DNA from: Spongiibacteraceae bacterium
GTDB lineage: Bacteria; Pseudomonadota; Gammaproteobacteria; Pseudomonadales; Dasaniaceae
DNA length: 64,000 nt
Assembly: GCA_028280715.1 (NCBI GenBank)
Contig: JANQLG010000045.1
Coordinates: 1-64,000 of the forward strand
Direction: 5' to 3'
Shown: one piece after another, positions 18,401 to 27,881 of the stretch
Layout: each line of letters begins with the position of its first letter
How positions within the stretch are numbered: position 1 is the stretch's first letter
The notes under the pieces: model-generated
Database searches by the model: none
What the model was told of the DNA's origin: nothing
Seen by the model: the letters and a program-made list of their open reading frames with translations, nothing else
Position numbers and translations under genes: made by a program

Positions 18401-20721
18401 AAATCTACACGCTGTAACGCCAGACGCGGCACCGCTTCTACATACTGTTCCACTTCACCATTAGCGCCCTCCTGGAATAATGTGCGCAGAGATTCATGCC
18501 GCTGTGCCAGAGCGTCGACAGCAGTAGCCAAAGCATCTACGTTGAGTGAACCCTTCAGACGCAACGCTCCCTGAATACAGTAGGCTGTACTGCCTGGATC
18601 GAACTTCCAAAGAAACCACTGTTGCCGTTGTGCTGGTGACAAAGGTACTGGTTTATTGCGCAGATCAGGGGGCAGTGCGAATATCGGCTTTACCCTCGTA
18701 TGTGAACCATCGACTAATTGCGTGCGAAGCTGCGTAGCACAATCAGCCAACCGCGGGTGTTCAAACAAGTTTCGCACAGGAAACGAAACGCCCCAACGCG
18801 CTTCAATAGCCGCTGACACCTGTGCTGCTGCCAGTGAATTACCACCTGCTACAAAAAAATGACTGTCACGGTTTACTGTTTTTACCTGCACGTTCTTCAG
18901 TGCTGCCGCCCAGACTTCAGCTAACGCCAATTCCAACTCGTCGAATGCCTGTTGCGCATCACCATCATCGTCATCGCCAGTAACAAACCGGCCATGTTCG
19001 TAAACGGCGTAGGCATCTAGAGATTTCTCCAGCCAACCCTGTCGACAAGCACTGCGTTGCAACTTACCACTGGAGGTCTTGGGCAGTGCACCTGGATTGA
19101 GCAACACCGCCACCGACAGAGATTCGCCACTGATATCGCTGACCGCCACGCTAAGCACTTCCACCAGCTTGTCGGCAGCGATCAGTTTCTGCAACCCGCG
19201 AGACACCTCTACGGCGATACCGATCCCCTCACCGTCCGGTCCATTCACCGCAAAGACGGCAACACGGCCTTTTCGCACTGCATCCACTTCGATCTCAACA
19301 GCATGTTCAAGGTCCTGCGGATAGAGGTTATGGCCACGCACAATGATCATGTCCTTGATGCGGCCGGTGACGTAAAGCTCATTGTCCTGCATGAAACCCA
19401 GGTCACCGGTCCGTAACCACCAGGTCCCACCTTGTTCAACAAACGCCTCTTCCGTTGCCTTCGGTTTATTCCAGTAGCCTTTAGCGACACTGGGACCACT
19501 GACCCAGATTTCACCTACGGCGCCATCCGCACAGAGCGATTGTTTGTAAGCATCCCGAATGCTGACTCGATGTCCCTGTATGACATCGCCACAAGACACC
19601 AGTATTTTTCCTTCGGAATCGAGAATGGCTTTACCCTTCTTCAACCCTTTATCCTGAAAAGGCATAGCCACCATACTTGCCCCCGGCTTAGCGGCCGTCA
19701 CCATCAGGGTGGCTTCGGCCAGCCCATAGCAGGGATTGGCTGCGGTGATCCGAAGCCCTGCAGTACCAAAACGGGCAGTGAATATGTCCAACGTATCGTG
19801 ACGTATCGGCTCCGCACCAGAGAAAGCGACCCGCCAATGCGACAGGTCGAGGGCAGACAACTGCGCAGCGTTAATTCGCTCTATACAAAGGCGATAGGCG
19901 AAGTCTGGGCCACCACTGACACTGCCTTGATGACGGGAGATCGCCTCTAACCAGCGATTGGGACGCTCAAGGAAAAATCGCGGCGACATCAACACCAGTT
20001 TGATGCCCCGATGAATAGGCTGCAGCAAGCCGCCAATCAACCCCATGTCATGAAACAGTGGCAACCAGGAGACAAATACATCGTCTTCAGTGATGGCAAG
20101 CGCCTGCTCAATGGCCCGTTCGTTGGCCATCAAATTCGCGTGCGACACCATGACGCCTTTGGGTGTCGAGGTTGAACCCGATGTGTATTGCAAAAAGGCG
20201 ATGTCATCCTGAGCGGGTGACCGCAATACCCATTGATCCGCCCTGATCAGCTCAATGGTATCGACCGCAATTGACTTAACGCCGCCCAGTCCGCCAGCCT
20301 CCATGAGTGCCATAAAGTCACTGCTGGTAAGCATGCAACGGGCTCGACAATCCTGGGCAATGGCACGCAATCGTGCAGTATGCTGCTCCCGTGCCGACTG
20401 TGGCGGAAAGACCGGTACCGCAATCAATCCGGCATAGAGGCACGCAAAAAATGCCACTACATAGTGATCATCGTTATCTAACAGCAGTAATACCCGGTCA
20501 CCCGGTTGATATTGCTGCTGCAACACCGCTGACACGGCGCGAACACGCGTATCCAGTTGCTGATAGCTAATCGCACTGTCAACGGGCGCACCCTCTTTCT
20601 CCGTAACAACGACCAGAGCTGTATCATTTGGCCGCGCAGCGGCCAGTGCCTGCAAATGATCAACAAAATTATCGCACCCCTGACGTATTACGTTAGTCTG
20701 GATTTCAGCTTCTACGGTCAC
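15451..20721 (-). CDS. FAAL-ACP-C-A(Gly)-PCP loading synthetase
   Basis: This loading protein starts acyl-peptide synthesis. An N-terminal fatty acyl-AMP ligase ([29 protein letters not shown]) activates a fatty acid. An acyl carrier domain follows ([11 protein letters not shown]), then a condensation domain with HHIIADG. The adenylation domain has the same D-I-L-Q-L-G-L-I-W glycine pocket as the third synthetase, and the protein ends with a carrier domain ([11 protein letters not shown]). The product should be fatty acyl-Gly, an amphiphilic siderophore start. I place the start at the GTG at 20721 (about 1756 residues) because GGGGGAG lies about nine bases upstream. The open frame extends to 20844, but that extension looks non-native. 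The stop overlaps the PKS start as TGATG. Confidence 0.92.
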   Translation of the reverse strand: MTVEAEIQTNVIRQGCDNFVDHLQALAAARPNDTALVVVTEKEGAPVDSAISYQQLDTRVRAVSAVLQQQYQPGDRVLLLLDNDDHYVVAFFACLYAGLIAVPVFPPQSAREQHTARLRAIAQDCRARCMLTSSDFMALMEAGGLGGVKSIAVDTIELIRADQWVLRSPAQDDIAFLQYTSGSTSTPKGVMVSHANLMANERAIEQALAITEDDVFVSWLPLFHDMGLIGGLLQPIHRGIKLVLMSPRFFLERPNRWLEAISRHQGSVSGGPDFAYRLCIERINAAQLSALDLSHWRVAFSGAEPIRHDTLDIFTARFGTAGLRITAANPCYGLAEATLMVTAAKPGASMVAMPFQDKGLKKGKAILDSEGKILVSCGDVIQGHRVSIRDAYKQSLCADGAVGEIWVSGPSVAKGYWNKPKATEEAFVEQGGTWWLRTGDLGFMQDNELYVTGRIKDMIIVRGHNLYPQDLEHAVEIEVDAVRKGRVAVFAVNGPDGEGIGIAVEVSRGLQKLIAADKLVEVLSVAVSDISGESLSVAVLLNPGALPKTSSGKLQRSACRQGWLEKSLDAYAVYEHGRFVTGDDDDGDAQQAFDELELALAEVWAAALKNVQVKTVNRDSHFFVAGGNSLAAAQVSAAIEARWGVSFPVRNLFEHPRLADCATQLRTQLVDGSHTRVKPIFALPPDLRNKPVPLSPAQRQQWFLWKFDPGSTAYCIQGALRLKGSLNVDALATAVDALAQRHESLRTLFQEGANGEVEQYVEAVPRLALQRVDLSGTSDVESWTVDILQSLNQQPFDLTTGPLARMTLIQLPASEHILAMVVHHIIADGVSMQILMDDLGVRYTAAVSGKQVDLPPLAVQYVDYSMWLRQWQDCGERERQLDYWRGQLGCQHAPLDLPTDFPRQAVAHYQAGLHSFQLPDTLVGKLRELADSAGVTLFAVLLAGFQVLLYRYTGQLDIRLGVPVANRNRTEIQNVVGFFVNTVVLRNTLDCRMSLLQAVQQAATAIMDAHANQLPFEQLVEALQPKRSLSHNPLFQVMFNHLQEDYSLLERLSGLSVSREDFPNHDAQFELTLDTREGADGRLRAAFTYAQELFVPTTIERMAEHYLAVLHVLAQQPEQPLGECELLDEREREQLVQWGINRTRYPNDEPVHRLIEQQTQASPNATAVVFNDEALSYVELNTRANQLAHHLIQLGVHPETRVGIAVERSIDMVVGLLAILKAGGVYVPLDPGYPRERLAYMIADSSIKLLLTQSCLKTVLPIHDGIQRLELDNLDLRGASKENPAIAMHGDNLAYVIYTSGSTGMPKGVMVRHRALSHFLVSMREKPGMQSDDVLVAVTSLSFDIAALELYLPLISGAQIVLVPRDSARDGESLAHWIACSGATLLQCTPAGWRLLLASGWTGPDSGALKGLCGGEALQLDLALQLRRIGVDLWNLYGPTETTIWSAASHVLHGVHLGQPIADTQLRVLDASLMPVPVGVAGELYIGGIGLARGYLCRPGLVSDRFIADPFGDAGERLYRTGDLVKWNQEGQLEYLGRIDHQVKIRGFRIEPGEVEARLLDQPEIREAVVVANGSASATRLVAYVSTVEDQPIDLARLRECLAQTLPDYMIPSVIEVLDTLPLNTNGKVDRKALPEPEVTSSAAYEPPSGDIEETVVRIWCEVLGVEQVGRHDNFFDLGGHSLQLINVHRMLEEQMQLGLSVVEHFKHPTVDSLAKRIEQGPGQHTTSINHRNQLGSVQRRRAAVMKRKRIVERVL

Positions 20722-20864
20722 GCTATATTCTCCCCCGGAACTCCGTCGATAGTGCCGTGACTGCGTTGTAAAGCCACGACGTGCGTGGTCGCCAATCACA
20801 TGCCTCAACCGGTGTGACCAGAGCAAACGGCAGCAACCGGGCATGGATGCGCTCAGGAATAGCG

Positions 20865-21614
20865 TCAGGCGATAACAGTTCGCACATGCCTCTCCTCCTT
20901 GAGTACTTCACTAAGACCCTGCACTACGGTCGCCAGCACTTGCTGCTCATGTTCACGGATAAAGAAATGCCCGCCATCAAACCATGTCAGAGCAAAGCGA
21001 TCGCGCGCTTCATCACGCCATGCCTCAATGCGCGGTAGCGTTATAGCATCGTAACGTCCGGCCAAAACGTGTATGGGTATCGCAACTGAGCTGGCTTCAT
21101 GGCTTTTGCAGTAGTTAAAGCTCTCACACACACGATAATCCGCCCGTAATGCATCGAGAGTGAGACCAAGCAATTCGGGACTGGCAAATACTTCCGCTGG
21201 CGTACCACCCTGCTTATGTAGATCCGCGATCAACGCCGCATCACTGTGCGTATCGGGAAAGCGACTAAGGTCCCAATACGCCGGTGAAGGGCAACCGGAA
21301 GCAAATAGTATTGCCGGCAGGCAGGTGCCCATAGAGTGCAGACGCAAGGTGATGCCGTAGGCCAACAACGCCCCCATACTGTGGCCAAAGAGGGCCCAAC
21401 GCTTTTCGTCCCCCGGAGAAAGCTCATCACACAGCCGAGTGACTAACGTCTGAAAACCTTGCTCAAAAGGTTCGCCAAGACGCGTACCGCGACCCGGTAA
21501 TTCGACAGGCACCACATTGATCCAGGACGGCATACTGCGGCGCCAACGCAAATACATCGCGGCGCTGGCACCGGCACAAGGCAAACAATACAGATCAATA
21601 ACCGGGGGCCGCAT
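20865..21614 (-). CDS. Type II thioesterase
   Basis: This is a stand-alone alpha/beta-hydrolase thioesterase of about 249 residues, the kind that clears misprimed carrier domains in NRPS/PKS lines. The N-terminal [11 protein letters not shown] oxyanion segment, the nucleophile elbow [11 protein letters not shown] and the C-terminal catalytic His in DGGHFFI are all present. It directly follows the MbtH gene and precedes the loading synthetase by 143 bases, so it is an early gene of the operon. A TTG at 21620 is also in frame. I prefer the ATG at 21614, but neither has a strong ribosome site. A terminal product-releasing thioesterase is not visible in the window. Confidence 0.93.
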   Translation of the reverse strand: MRPPVIDLYCLPCAGASAAMYLRWRRSMPSWINVVPVELPGRGTRLGEPFEQGFQTLVTRLCDELSPGDEKRWALFGHSMGALLAYGITLRLHSMGTCLPAILFASGCPSPAYWDLSRFPDTHSDAALIADLHKQGGTPAEVFASPELLGLTLDALRADYRVCESFNYCKSHEASSVAIPIHVLAGRYDAITLPRIEAWRDEARDRFALTWFDGGHFFIREHEQQVLATVVQGLSEVLKEERHVRTVIA

Positions 21615-21620
21615 CGACAA

Positions 21621-21899
21621 CTACTCAGCTATTGTGACAGCTGCTACCGTTTTAGCAGCATTTGGCCAGGCCCCTTTCGCCTCCTGCTCTTCCATCCACT
21701 GGCGCAGAGACAACGGACGCATATCGGTCCAGGTGTTTTCCACGTATTCAAGGACGGTTTGCTTATCACCTTTCACGCCGTCAACTACGGTCCACCCACC
21801 CGGCACAGGTTTCCAATGGGGCCAAATGGAATATTGCTGTTCGTGGTTGATCAAGACAATGAAGGTTTCATCTTCGCGATCAAAACAACTGGTGGTCAT
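21621..21899 (-). CDS. MbtH-like NRPS chaperone
   Basis: This small protein of about 92 residues is an MbtH-family chaperone that binds and activates adenylation domains. It shows the conserved pattern: NHEQQYSIWP near the start, then the Trp-containing PVPGGW and a final segment with WTDMRPLSLR. It is the first gene of the synthetase operon. Two in-frame ATGs lie at 21905 and 21899. The GCGAGG sequence is too close to the first and well spaced for the second, so I chose 21899. The C-terminal tail after the family core is Ala-rich and longer than usual. Expression is probably driven from the sigma-type element at 21964-21987. Confidence 0.95.
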   Translation of the reverse strand: MTTSCFDREDETFIVLINHEQQYSIWPHWKPVPGGWTVVDGVKGDKQTVLEYVENTWTDMRPLSLRQWMEEQEAKGAWPNAAKTVAAVTIAE

Positions 21900-21963
21900 A
21901 GCCATGCCTCGCTTCGAAAATTTAGGATTTGAGGCACGGGCTTGCCGACCTCTTAATCACATG

Positions 21964-21987
21964 ACGAGCAAGGCCTGGAAGTGTTTA
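21964..21987 (-). promoter_or_regulatory. Candidate PvdS-type promoter for the siderophore operon
   Basis: Read on the minus strand, TAAAC (21987-21983) is followed by exactly 16 bases and then CGT (21966-21964). This matches the PvdS-dependent promoter layout TAAAT-N16-CGT at all but one position. It lies about 65 bases before the MbtH start, and a PvdS-like sigma gene is encoded 0.5 kb upstream. The match is short and could be chance. Confidence 0.4.
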
Positions 21988-22117
21988 AGGAAAAGGTTAG
22001 AAATATTTTTGAAGGGGATAATCTGGCGACTTAAGCACCGGTGCGAAAATAAAAATGAAACAAAAACAGCGAACACTGAACACGGAGGTAAAAGAAAGTA
22101 CAGGGGTACGCCGAGCG

Positions 22118-22345
22118 CTAGTCATCACCTGAAGAAGTTTCTGTTTGCTCATCGACCGTAGGCACCAGACCCGTCATCAACCACACAGTGCGTGCCTGTT
22201 CATAGGCCTGCCGGTGTTCAGGCGCTTCGGCCAACCAACAGCACAATGCTGTATGCGTTTTGTCATCAAGAGGCTCTTCATGCTCACGCATCACCCAGTC
22301 AAGGGCTGTGTTCCACAGCGCATCATCGCGCGCAAACTCTGTCAT
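22118..22345 (-). CDS. Small cytoplasmic FecR N-domain (DUF4880) protein
   Basis: This 75-residue protein corresponds only to the sigma-binding N-terminal domain of FecR-type regulators (ALDWVMREHEEP...CWLAEAPEHRQAYEQARTVW). It has no membrane segment and no periplasmic FecR or DUF4974 part. It lies 146 bases downstream of the PvdS-like sigma gene on the same strand and probably belongs to that transcript. In FecR proteins this domain binds the cognate ECF sigma factor and can act as inhibitor or co-activator. Here it could be a soluble modulator of the neighbouring sigma factor. It may also be the relic of a truncated full-length anti-sigma gene. The acidic tail (TSSGDD) and clean stop give no sign of recent frameshift. 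Confidence 0.75.
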   Translation of the reverse strand: MTEFARDDALWNTALDWVMREHEEPLDDKTHTALCCWLAEAPEHRQAYEQARTVWLMTGLVPTVDEQTETSSGDD

Positions 22346-22491
22346 TTCGCACTCACAGTTACAATTTTACCCTTAGACGATCTCAAGCCATATCTGTTAA
22401 AGGCTTCGCCTAGACAGTGAAATACAGCAGATAATTATAGCAATTGTCGCGCGAATGCACAGAATCAGCCTTCGTCGCACACTAATAAGTG

Positions 22492-23004
22492 TTAGGACGA
22501 AGAATCAAGCGCTTTACGGCACTCATTCAACGCATCCCGGATCATAAAGTTAACCAGCGTCGGTGATACATTCAGCATTTTCGCTATCTCACGTTGGGTG
22601 CAGCCTCTCACTCGGTATAGTTCAAACACTCGCCGGGTTCGCTCCGGTAGTTGCTTTAGAGCGCCAGCCACTACACTGAGCTGCTGGCAGTAAATGGAAA
22701 TGGCTTCTGGCGTTCCGGATGCCGACGGTACCTGCCCGCCTTCTTCTGCCATAGCAAATACATCCGACTCAAGCCTGGCACGCCGATAGCGATCAATTGC
22801 CAGGTTACGCACAATTCTGTGGATATAAGCCACAGGCTTCTTAACTGTCACTACCTCATTAGTGGCGATGATCTTCAGATAAGCATCCTGGACAACATCC
22901 TCCGCTCTGGCACGGTCACCCAGTATGCTGGCTGCCATTTCACACAAACGACGGTGCGCGACAAAAACACTCTCCAAATCCAGTAACTCTTCATCTTCGC
23001 GCAC
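22492..23004 (-). CDS. PvdS-like iron-starvation ECF sigma factor
   Basis: This is a 170-residue ECF sigma factor with region 2 (RAEDVVQDAYLKI, YIHRIVRNLAIDRYRR) and region 4 (LPERTRRVFELYRVRGCTQREIA). The segment SPTLVNFMIRDAL matches the signature of the PvdS/PbrA iron-starvation group, which directs pyoverdine-type siderophore genes. The start is GTG at 23004, preceded by GGAGG at ideal spacing. A near-consensus Fur box lies 44 bases upstream, so expression should rise when iron is scarce. The likely target is the synthetase operon just downstream, and a small FecR-N protein follows it. No full-length membrane anti-sigma is directly paired with it. Confidence 0.92.
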   Translation of the reverse strand: MREDEELLDLESVFVAHRRLCEMAASILGDRARAEDVVQDAYLKIIATNEVVTVKKPVAYIHRIVRNLAIDRYRRARLESDVFAMAEEGGQVPSASGTPEAISIYCQQLSVVAGALKQLPERTRRVFELYRVRGCTQREIAKMLNVSPTLVNFMIRDALNECRKALDSSS

Positions 23005-23047
23005 CGCTAGATCCTCCAGCTTCGCAGATTAGTTCACGCACCTTAAT

Positions 23048-23066
23048 GCAAATGATAATCATTATC
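23048..23066. promoter_or_regulatory. Fur box upstream of the PvdS-like sigma gene
   Basis: The 19 bases GCAAATGATAATCATTATC match the Fur consensus GATAATGATAATCATTATC at 17 positions. The site sits 44 bases before the GTG start of the sigma gene, a usual position for repression by Fe-Fur. Confidence 0.9.
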
Positions 23067-23263
23067 GTACAAGGCTTTCATAGTAACTGAAAGCTAATTT
23101 CCACACTGAATACCCAATCACTTGGCAACTTCTGTTATGCAAAGGAAAGCTATTCTATTGAGCAGTTAAGGAAATCCCTATGATCAACACTTCCTAAACG
23201 AATAAGTAACAGGATTTTACAAAAGCATCGAAGGAAAGTGTCGATCACAACAACATTGCGGAT

Positions 23264-24319
23264 CTACTTGCTGAGAATTAACAGCCAAGGGCTGATCTGT
23301 GTGGCTGTGGCACCGTGGGCTCGCGCCATATCACTCAAGGTAGCAACAGGGTCATCCAAACGATACAACCCAGTCACCCGCTGACTGGCAAAAGGCTCCG
23401 TCACCACAATAACACCGCTGTAGTAACGGCGGAATGAATCGACTACTTCGTTGATCGAGAGGTCGCGGGCGATTAATTCTCCTTTGCGCCATCGCGCTAC
23501 ACTCTCCGGCAAATGGCGAGTCAACCGCCCTCCTTCACCCCAGGTAACAGCAAGCCGGTCACCCGCCGCAAGTCTCTCAACAACGGCCGGAGAGGTACTG
23601 TGGTCATCTACCTGTACCAAGCCGTTAGCCACGCTGACTACGGTACCGCGATCAGCCATTTCGACACTGAAGGCTGTTCCCAATACGGTAGTGCGAGTAT
23701 CCCCTGCCTGCACAATAAAAGGCCGCCCAGGATTATGTTGTACATCAAAAAACACAGCACCCTTGAGAATACGAACACGTCGCTCGCCGGAAGAATAGTC
23801 GATATCCACCGCACTCTCAGGGGCCAGGGTGAGCATACTGCCGTCATTCAGCTGATGAATCTGCTGTTCGCCTGTCCGGGTGGAGTAGTCGGCAGCTATC
23901 TGTAAAGTAATGCTCGGCAGCAATACCAGGATTAAACAAGCCGCAACCGCCATGCCTGACAGTGCATGTTTCCAGCCCAGAGCACGTGCTACCAATTGAT
24001 TCGAGCTACGCTGATCGCCCGCAGCTTTGGCAGCATGCACACCGGTCAGCGGGACATGCTGGAGGGCGATATCCTCTTCCATTTGCCCCCCCACAACCAA
24101 GTCATTTTCAGGCCAGAGTGCTTGAGTAGCGGGTGATAAACTGCCTAACCCATCGTAAGCGCGGCGAGTACGCTCCCAGGTATCGGCATGCAACGCACTC
24201 TCATCCAGCCAAGCGCTAAATTGCTGCAGCTGCTCCATGTTATTGGGATCGTCGGCCAGCAGCACAGCCCAAGTAGCCGCCTCATCCTCAATCCTTGCCA
24301 ACTCAGACTGATTGTTCAT
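23264..24319 (-). CDS. fecR: FecR-family anti-sigma/signal transducer
   Basis: This inner-membrane regulator has about 351 residues. An N-terminal cytoplasmic DUF4880 domain (ATWAVLLADDPNNMEQLQQFSAWL...) is followed by a single membrane segment (GMAVAACLILVLLPSITL). A periplasmic FecR domain (STRTGEQQIHQLNDGSMLTLAPES, AGDTRTTVLGTAFSVE) and a C-terminal DUF4974-type end follow. It lies directly downstream of the FecI-like sigma gene, as expected of a pair that relays an outer-membrane receptor signal. No TonB-dependent receptor is in the window. The open frame starts with TTG at 24349. I prefer the ATG at 24319, where family similarity begins, though no strong ribosome site marks it. Confidence 0.92.
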   Translation of the reverse strand: MNNQSELARIEDEAATWAVLLADDPNNMEQLQQFSAWLDESALHADTWERTRRAYDGLGSLSPATQALWPENDLVVGGQMEEDIALQHVPLTGVHAAKAAGDQRSSNQLVARALGWKHALSGMAVAACLILVLLPSITLQIAADYSTRTGEQQIHQLNDGSMLTLAPESAVDIDYSSGERRVRILKGAVFFDVQHNPGRPFIVQAGDTRTTVLGTAFSVEMADRGTVVSVANGLVQVDDHSTSPAVVERLAAGDRLAVTWGEGGRLTRHLPESVARWRKGELIARDLSINEVVDSFRRYYSGVIVVTEPFASQRVTGLYRLDDPVATLSDMARAHGATATQISPWLLILSK

Positions 24320-24534
24320 TACAATGACATTATTCACCGTGTTATTCAAAAACCAAACGCCTTATTGCTGCAGCGCCTGGGCCATAAAATACTTTTCAGG
24401 AAAACCCACCGATACCGCAAACTCTAATACTAAAAATTAGAATGTCCCTCCTTAAATAACGGCTAAGCAGTCACTTTTCCCAATAATTATATATAGGATC
24501 TAGCACATAGTAATATGAAGGAACGAAATAAGTA

Positions 24535-25050
24535 TTATCGGGAGGGGGGCTGGGAAAGACGGCCTTGACAGTGTTTTATACCTTCTTTAACCAAGTGCTG
24601 CGCCATGGATATTGAGATGTCCAAATGCTCAGCAATTTCGCGCAGTTTGTAGCCACCGAGTCGATGCATTTCCACCGCCAGCCGGGTGCGTTCGGGAAGT
24701 TCTTCCATAGCGTCCTGCAGTCGCTCCAGCTCATGCTGTGCACAGACCTGCTGCTCCGGTGTAGCTCGATCTTCCGGGAGCACGTCCGCAATGTCATCCG
24801 TACTGTGTGAAAAAAGTGTCGCTTCAAACTGTCTGCGACGACAGGAATCCAGAGCCAGGTTCCGCACGATTCTGTACAAATAGCCTACAGGGTTTTCCCG
24901 CCACTCATCTTTCATGGCGGCACTAAACCGCAAGTAAGCTTCCTGGGTAATATCTTCCGCCCGGGCACTATCGCCAACAATACTGCCCGCGTAACTGACT
25001 AGTTCTCTTTGGTTATCCCTGTACAGGGTAAGAATTTGAGCATCCGCCAT
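24535..25050 (-). CDS. fecI: FecI-like ECF sigma factor
   Basis: This ECF sigma factor has region 2 (SARAEDITQEAYLRF, YLYRIVRNLALDSCRRR) and region 4 (LPERTRLAVEMHRLGGYKLREIAEHL, SISMAQHLVKEG), typical of FecI partners of FecR. The open frame could start at 25149, but that would bury the Fur box within codons 7-12. The ATG at 25050 gives 171 residues, the normal length, and leaves the Fur box 63 bases upstream, so I chose it. A FecR gene follows on the same strand. The pair probably controls a siderophore receptor gene elsewhere. Confidence 0.9.
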   Translation of the reverse strand: MADAQILTLYRDNQRELVSYAGSIVGDSARAEDITQEAYLRFSAAMKDEWRENPVGYLYRIVRNLALDSCRRRQFEATLFSHSTDDIADVLPEDRATPEQQVCAQHELERLQDAMEELPERTRLAVEMHRLGGYKLREIAEHLDISISMAQHLVKEGIKHCQGRLSQPPSR

Positions 25051-25112
25051 GGCTAAAAAAGTACGTCTAAATCTCGTAAGCCTCTTTAAAACGCGAGGCA
25101 CATCCTCGAACC

Positions 25113-25131
25113 GAAAATGATAACGATTTTC
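25113..25131. promoter_or_regulatory. Fur box upstream of the FecI-like sigma gene
   Basis: GAAAATGATAACGATTTTC matches the 19-bp Fur consensus at 15 positions. It lies 63 bases before the chosen start of the fecI-like gene. It could also influence the divergent exbB operon, although that start is about 370 bases away. Confidence 0.8.
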
Positions 25132-25149
25132 ATTTGACTTGCAAGTCAT

Positions 25150-25504
25150 TTATTATGACAGCTGACCGTTTTAAGCCGGTGACACGCGCAAACAGGCCTG
25201 CATCTACAAAAGAAAAAGGATTTAACATCCTAATTATTGTAAAGACTGACGCTTTATTCGTTATATTAATTCATAAAGAAGTGCGGCTGACCACTGCAGG
25301 CAATTGACTCTCTCTTTGCCAGCAATATCACCCTCCGCGCACTGCCTATGTCTGGGCGTGTCACAACTGCTTATCGACGGCGACACATTGGGTTTGTCGC
25401 TACCAGTAACCTGCGTTTAGCGCAGCGATCAACGAGAGCAGTCATCGACGCTGTGACTGGACGACGGGCTACCATTGCAATCGATTTGAATACAAGGCAT
25501 CGGC
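25150..25504. other. Divergent intergenic region before exbB
   Basis: No convincing gene is visible. The stretch holds the divergent control region between the fecI-like gene and exbB, including a small AGGAT/ATCCT inverted repeat near 25217 in an AT-rich context. The open frame at 25348-25590 overlaps the start of exbB in another frame and has no coding character. Confidence 0.5.
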
Positions 25505-26500
25505 ATGATATCTCGGAAAATTTGGCAGACAGGTTTGTTGTTAGGCTGTTTGTTATTGTCTTTAGCGGGTACAGCGCAAGAGCACACTAGTAATCCCGTT
25601 CACTCACCACCATTGAATCCAACCGGCACCGATACAACTGCGGACAAAGCCGGTGACAAAAAAACGGACAACGCACTTTTGGACACTGTAGGCAATGAAC
25701 ATGCTGTGCCAGATACCAACACGGAAACCGCTGTTGTTAATGTGACGACAACAGATTTGTCACAGCAGTTGGATGCAGATAGTGCGCAGACAACGCAACC
25801 GGTCTTACCGCACGACCTCAGCCCCTGGGGTATGTTCATGCAGGCTGACTGGGTGGTGAAATCAGTCATGATTGGCCTGGTGATCGCGTCTTTTGCCACC
25901 TGGACAGTCCTGGTCGCCAAAACACGGCAATTGCGGGTATTGGTCAAAACTCAACGACATACCTTCAGTATTGTAGCGAACGCCGATAGCCTTAAATCCG
26001 CGCATAATCAACTGGGAACTGGGTCAGGCAATACAGAACTGGTACTGGCAGCGGCGAAAGAACTGAAGCTTTCGGAAAAAGTGCTGGCTGACGCCGAAGG
26101 CATAAAAGAACGCATTGCCTCCAGCCTGCAGCGCCTGGAAGCCACTAGCGGCCGCAACGTAAGCAGAGGCACCAGTATCCTGGCGACCATTGGTGCCACC
26201 GCACCTTTTGTCGGTTTATTCGGCACGGTATGGGGCATTATGAACAGCTTTATCGGTATCTCCAAAGCCCAAACAACCAACCTGGCCGTGGTAGCACCGG
26301 GGATTGCCGAAGCCCTGCTCGCCACTGCTCTGGGCCTGGTGGCAGCCATTCCCGCCGTAGTATTTTACAATCACTTCGCCCGAAAAATTGCCGCGTACAA
26401 AGCCCTCGTCGCCGACACCTCCTCAGCTATCCTGCAACTGGTCTCTCGGGATTTAAGCCACCACGCCATAACCAGCCCACCAGCTGTTAAGGAAGCGTGA
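25505..26500 (+). CDS. exbB: ExbB proton channel subunit
   Basis: This 331-residue ExbB belongs to the inner-membrane motor that energises TonB-dependent siderophore uptake. A signal peptide (about 1-24, LLLGCLLLSLAGTAQ) is followed by a Thr/Asp-rich periplasmic extension of about 95 residues, as in the long ExbB subfamily. Three membrane segments follow (VVKSVMIGLVIASFATWTVL; LATIGATAPFVGLFGTVWG; IAEALLATALGLVAAIPAVVFY). AAGG lies seven bases before the ATG. exbD begins four bases after the stop. The operon is divergent from the two sigma/FecR genes, and its job is to power import of the siderophore built by the neighbouring cluster. Confidence 0.96.
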   Translation: MISRKIWQTGLLLGCLLLSLAGTAQEHTSNPVHSPPLNPTGTDTTADKAGDKKTDNALLDTVGNEHAVPDTNTETAVVNVTTTDLSQQLDADSAQTTQPVLPHDLSPWGMFMQADWVVKSVMIGLVIASFATWTVLVAKTRQLRVLVKTQRHTFSIVANADSLKSAHNQLGTGSGNTELVLAAAKELKLSEKVLADAEGIKERIASSLQRLEATSGRNVSRGTSILATIGATAPFVGLFGTVWGIMNSFIGISKAQTTNLAVVAPGIAEALLATALGLVAAIPAVVFYNHFARKIAAYKALVADTSSAILQLVSRDLSHHAITSPPAVKEA

Positions 26501-26503
26501 TTG

Positions 26504-26923
26504 ATGGGCGCAAAAATTCAACATGACGATGAACTGGTGGAAAACCACGAAATCAATGTCACGCCGTTTATCGATGTGATGCTGGTGTTACTCATTATTT
26601 TTATGGTGGCTGCCCCCTTGGCAACCGTTGATGTAAAAGTGGATTTGCCTGCAGCAAACGTCGAACCACAACCCCAGCCTGATAAACCGCTGTACTTAAC
26701 CATTAAGGCTGACCGCAGTCTTGCATTGGGTAACGACGTGATAACCCTGGAAGATCTACCCGACTTACTACATCGCACCACCGAAGGCGATACCCAGCAA
26801 CGTCTGTTCCTGCGAGCGGACAAAAGTGTGGATTACGACACCCTGATGCAAACCATGAACAAACTTCGGGAAGCCGGCTACCTAAAAGTCGCCCTTGTAG
26901 CACTGGACGGGGTGAAATCGTGA
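26504..26923 (+). CDS. exbD: ExbD proton channel subunit
   Basis: This is an ExbD-family protein of about 139 residues. It has a short cytoplasmic N terminus (HEINVTPFIDVMLVLLIIFMV) that contains the essential membrane Asp within the single transmembrane helix, then a periplasmic domain. The ATG at 26504 is preferred over an in-frame TTG at 26501. The stop overlaps the tonB start as GTGA, so the three motor genes are coupled. Confidence 0.96.
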   Translation: MGAKIQHDDELVENHEINVTPFIDVMLVLLIIFMVAAPLATVDVKVDLPAANVEPQPQPDKPLYLTIKADRSLALGNDVITLEDLPDLLHRTTEGDTQQRLFLRADKSVDYDTLMQTMNKLREAGYLKVALVALDGVKS

Positions 26924-27828
26924 AGGATAACCTGGCCCGCCAAACCGGGACGGTCATACGCAGCGGGGCCTGGCAAAACCACACCCATGCGGTTTCAATT
27001 GTCCCCGAGATTCGAGATATCCCACAACCAGAAATCAAACCCTGGCAGCGATTGATCAGCGACGAAATGTCCCTTTGGCTATCTTCCATGCTGATTGTGT
27101 TAGCGATTTCAGCCGCCCCTTTTGCCTGGTGGCTGATACCTCAACGCAACTCTGGTCCAGCCTCACCACCTCCCGCTGCTATGGTGGTAGAACTCGCACC
27201 GGCACCGGTATCTCCTGCATCGGAACCAGACTTAACACCAGGGCCAAAGCAGGCCGAGGCTGCTCCGCCGCCAACACCTAAACCCGAGCCCCAGTCAGAA
27301 GCACCCATTCCCCCACTGCCAGCGGCCACTAAACCCGCTGTAGCGATAGCGTCGAATACTAAACCTGAAGAGCAACACATTCAGAAAAAAACAGTCACCT
27401 CTTCGCAAGAAGTCGAAGAGACACCGCCCAGTGAAAAACCAGTGAGTGTGGCTAGCGCACCACCTAAAACACAACAAGAAGATGAGAAAACAGCCGCCCC
27501 CAATCGTGGCATATCAACCCATGTTACCAGCAGCGATACCATCCCGGCCTGGCAAAACACCTTGATGCTCAAACTCAATAGCGCCAAACGTTATCCGAGC
27601 CAGGCTCGCCGATATCGGCAGGAAGGTACAGTCTATTTACGCTTCTCCATGGACAGGGACGGTAACGTACTGACAAAATCCATCGAACAAAGCACAGGGT
27701 ATTCCTTGTTGGACAAAGAAACACTGGCGCTGATCGAACGCGCACAACCCCTGCCCAGCCCGCCAGAGGAAATGCAGGAGGATCAATTGGAATTTGTTGT
27801 ACCTGTAGAGTTTTTCTTAAACCGTTAA
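26920..27828 (+). CDS. tonB: TonB energy transducer
   Basis: This 302-residue TonB has a cytoplasmic N terminus of about 50 residues, longer than usual, and one membrane segment (LWLSSMLIVLAISAAPFAWWL). A Pro/Glu/Lys-rich periplasmic spacer (about 75-195) follows, then a C-terminal TonB domain (YPSQARRYRQEGTVYLRFSMDRDGNV...YSLLDKETLALIERAQPLPSPP). The start is a GTG overlapping the exbD stop. The protein carries energy to outer-membrane receptors, and this copy is probably dedicated to siderophore import. Confidence 0.96.
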   Translation: MKDNLARQTGTVIRSGAWQNHTHAVSIVPEIRDIPQPEIKPWQRLISDEMSLWLSSMLIVLAISAAPFAWWLIPQRNSGPASPPPAAMVVELAPAPVSPASEPDLTPGPKQAEAAPPPTPKPEPQSEAPIPPLPAATKPAVAIASNTKPEEQHIQKKTVTSSQEVEETPPSEKPVSVASAPPKTQQEDEKTAAPNRGISTHVTSSDTIPAWQNTLMLKLNSAKRYPSQARRYRQEGTVYLRFSMDRDGNVLTKSIEQSTGYSLLDKETLALIERAQPLPSPPEEMQEDQLEFVVPVEFFLNR

Positions 27829-27881
27829 CCGGTGATTACGTGCTGTTTAAGCCTAAGGACTGTTTGCAGATGAATGCATGG

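Noticed and set aside
25348..25590. Open frame overlapping the exbB start
   Set aside because: It overlaps the exbB signal-peptide region in another frame and has Arg-rich shadow composition.
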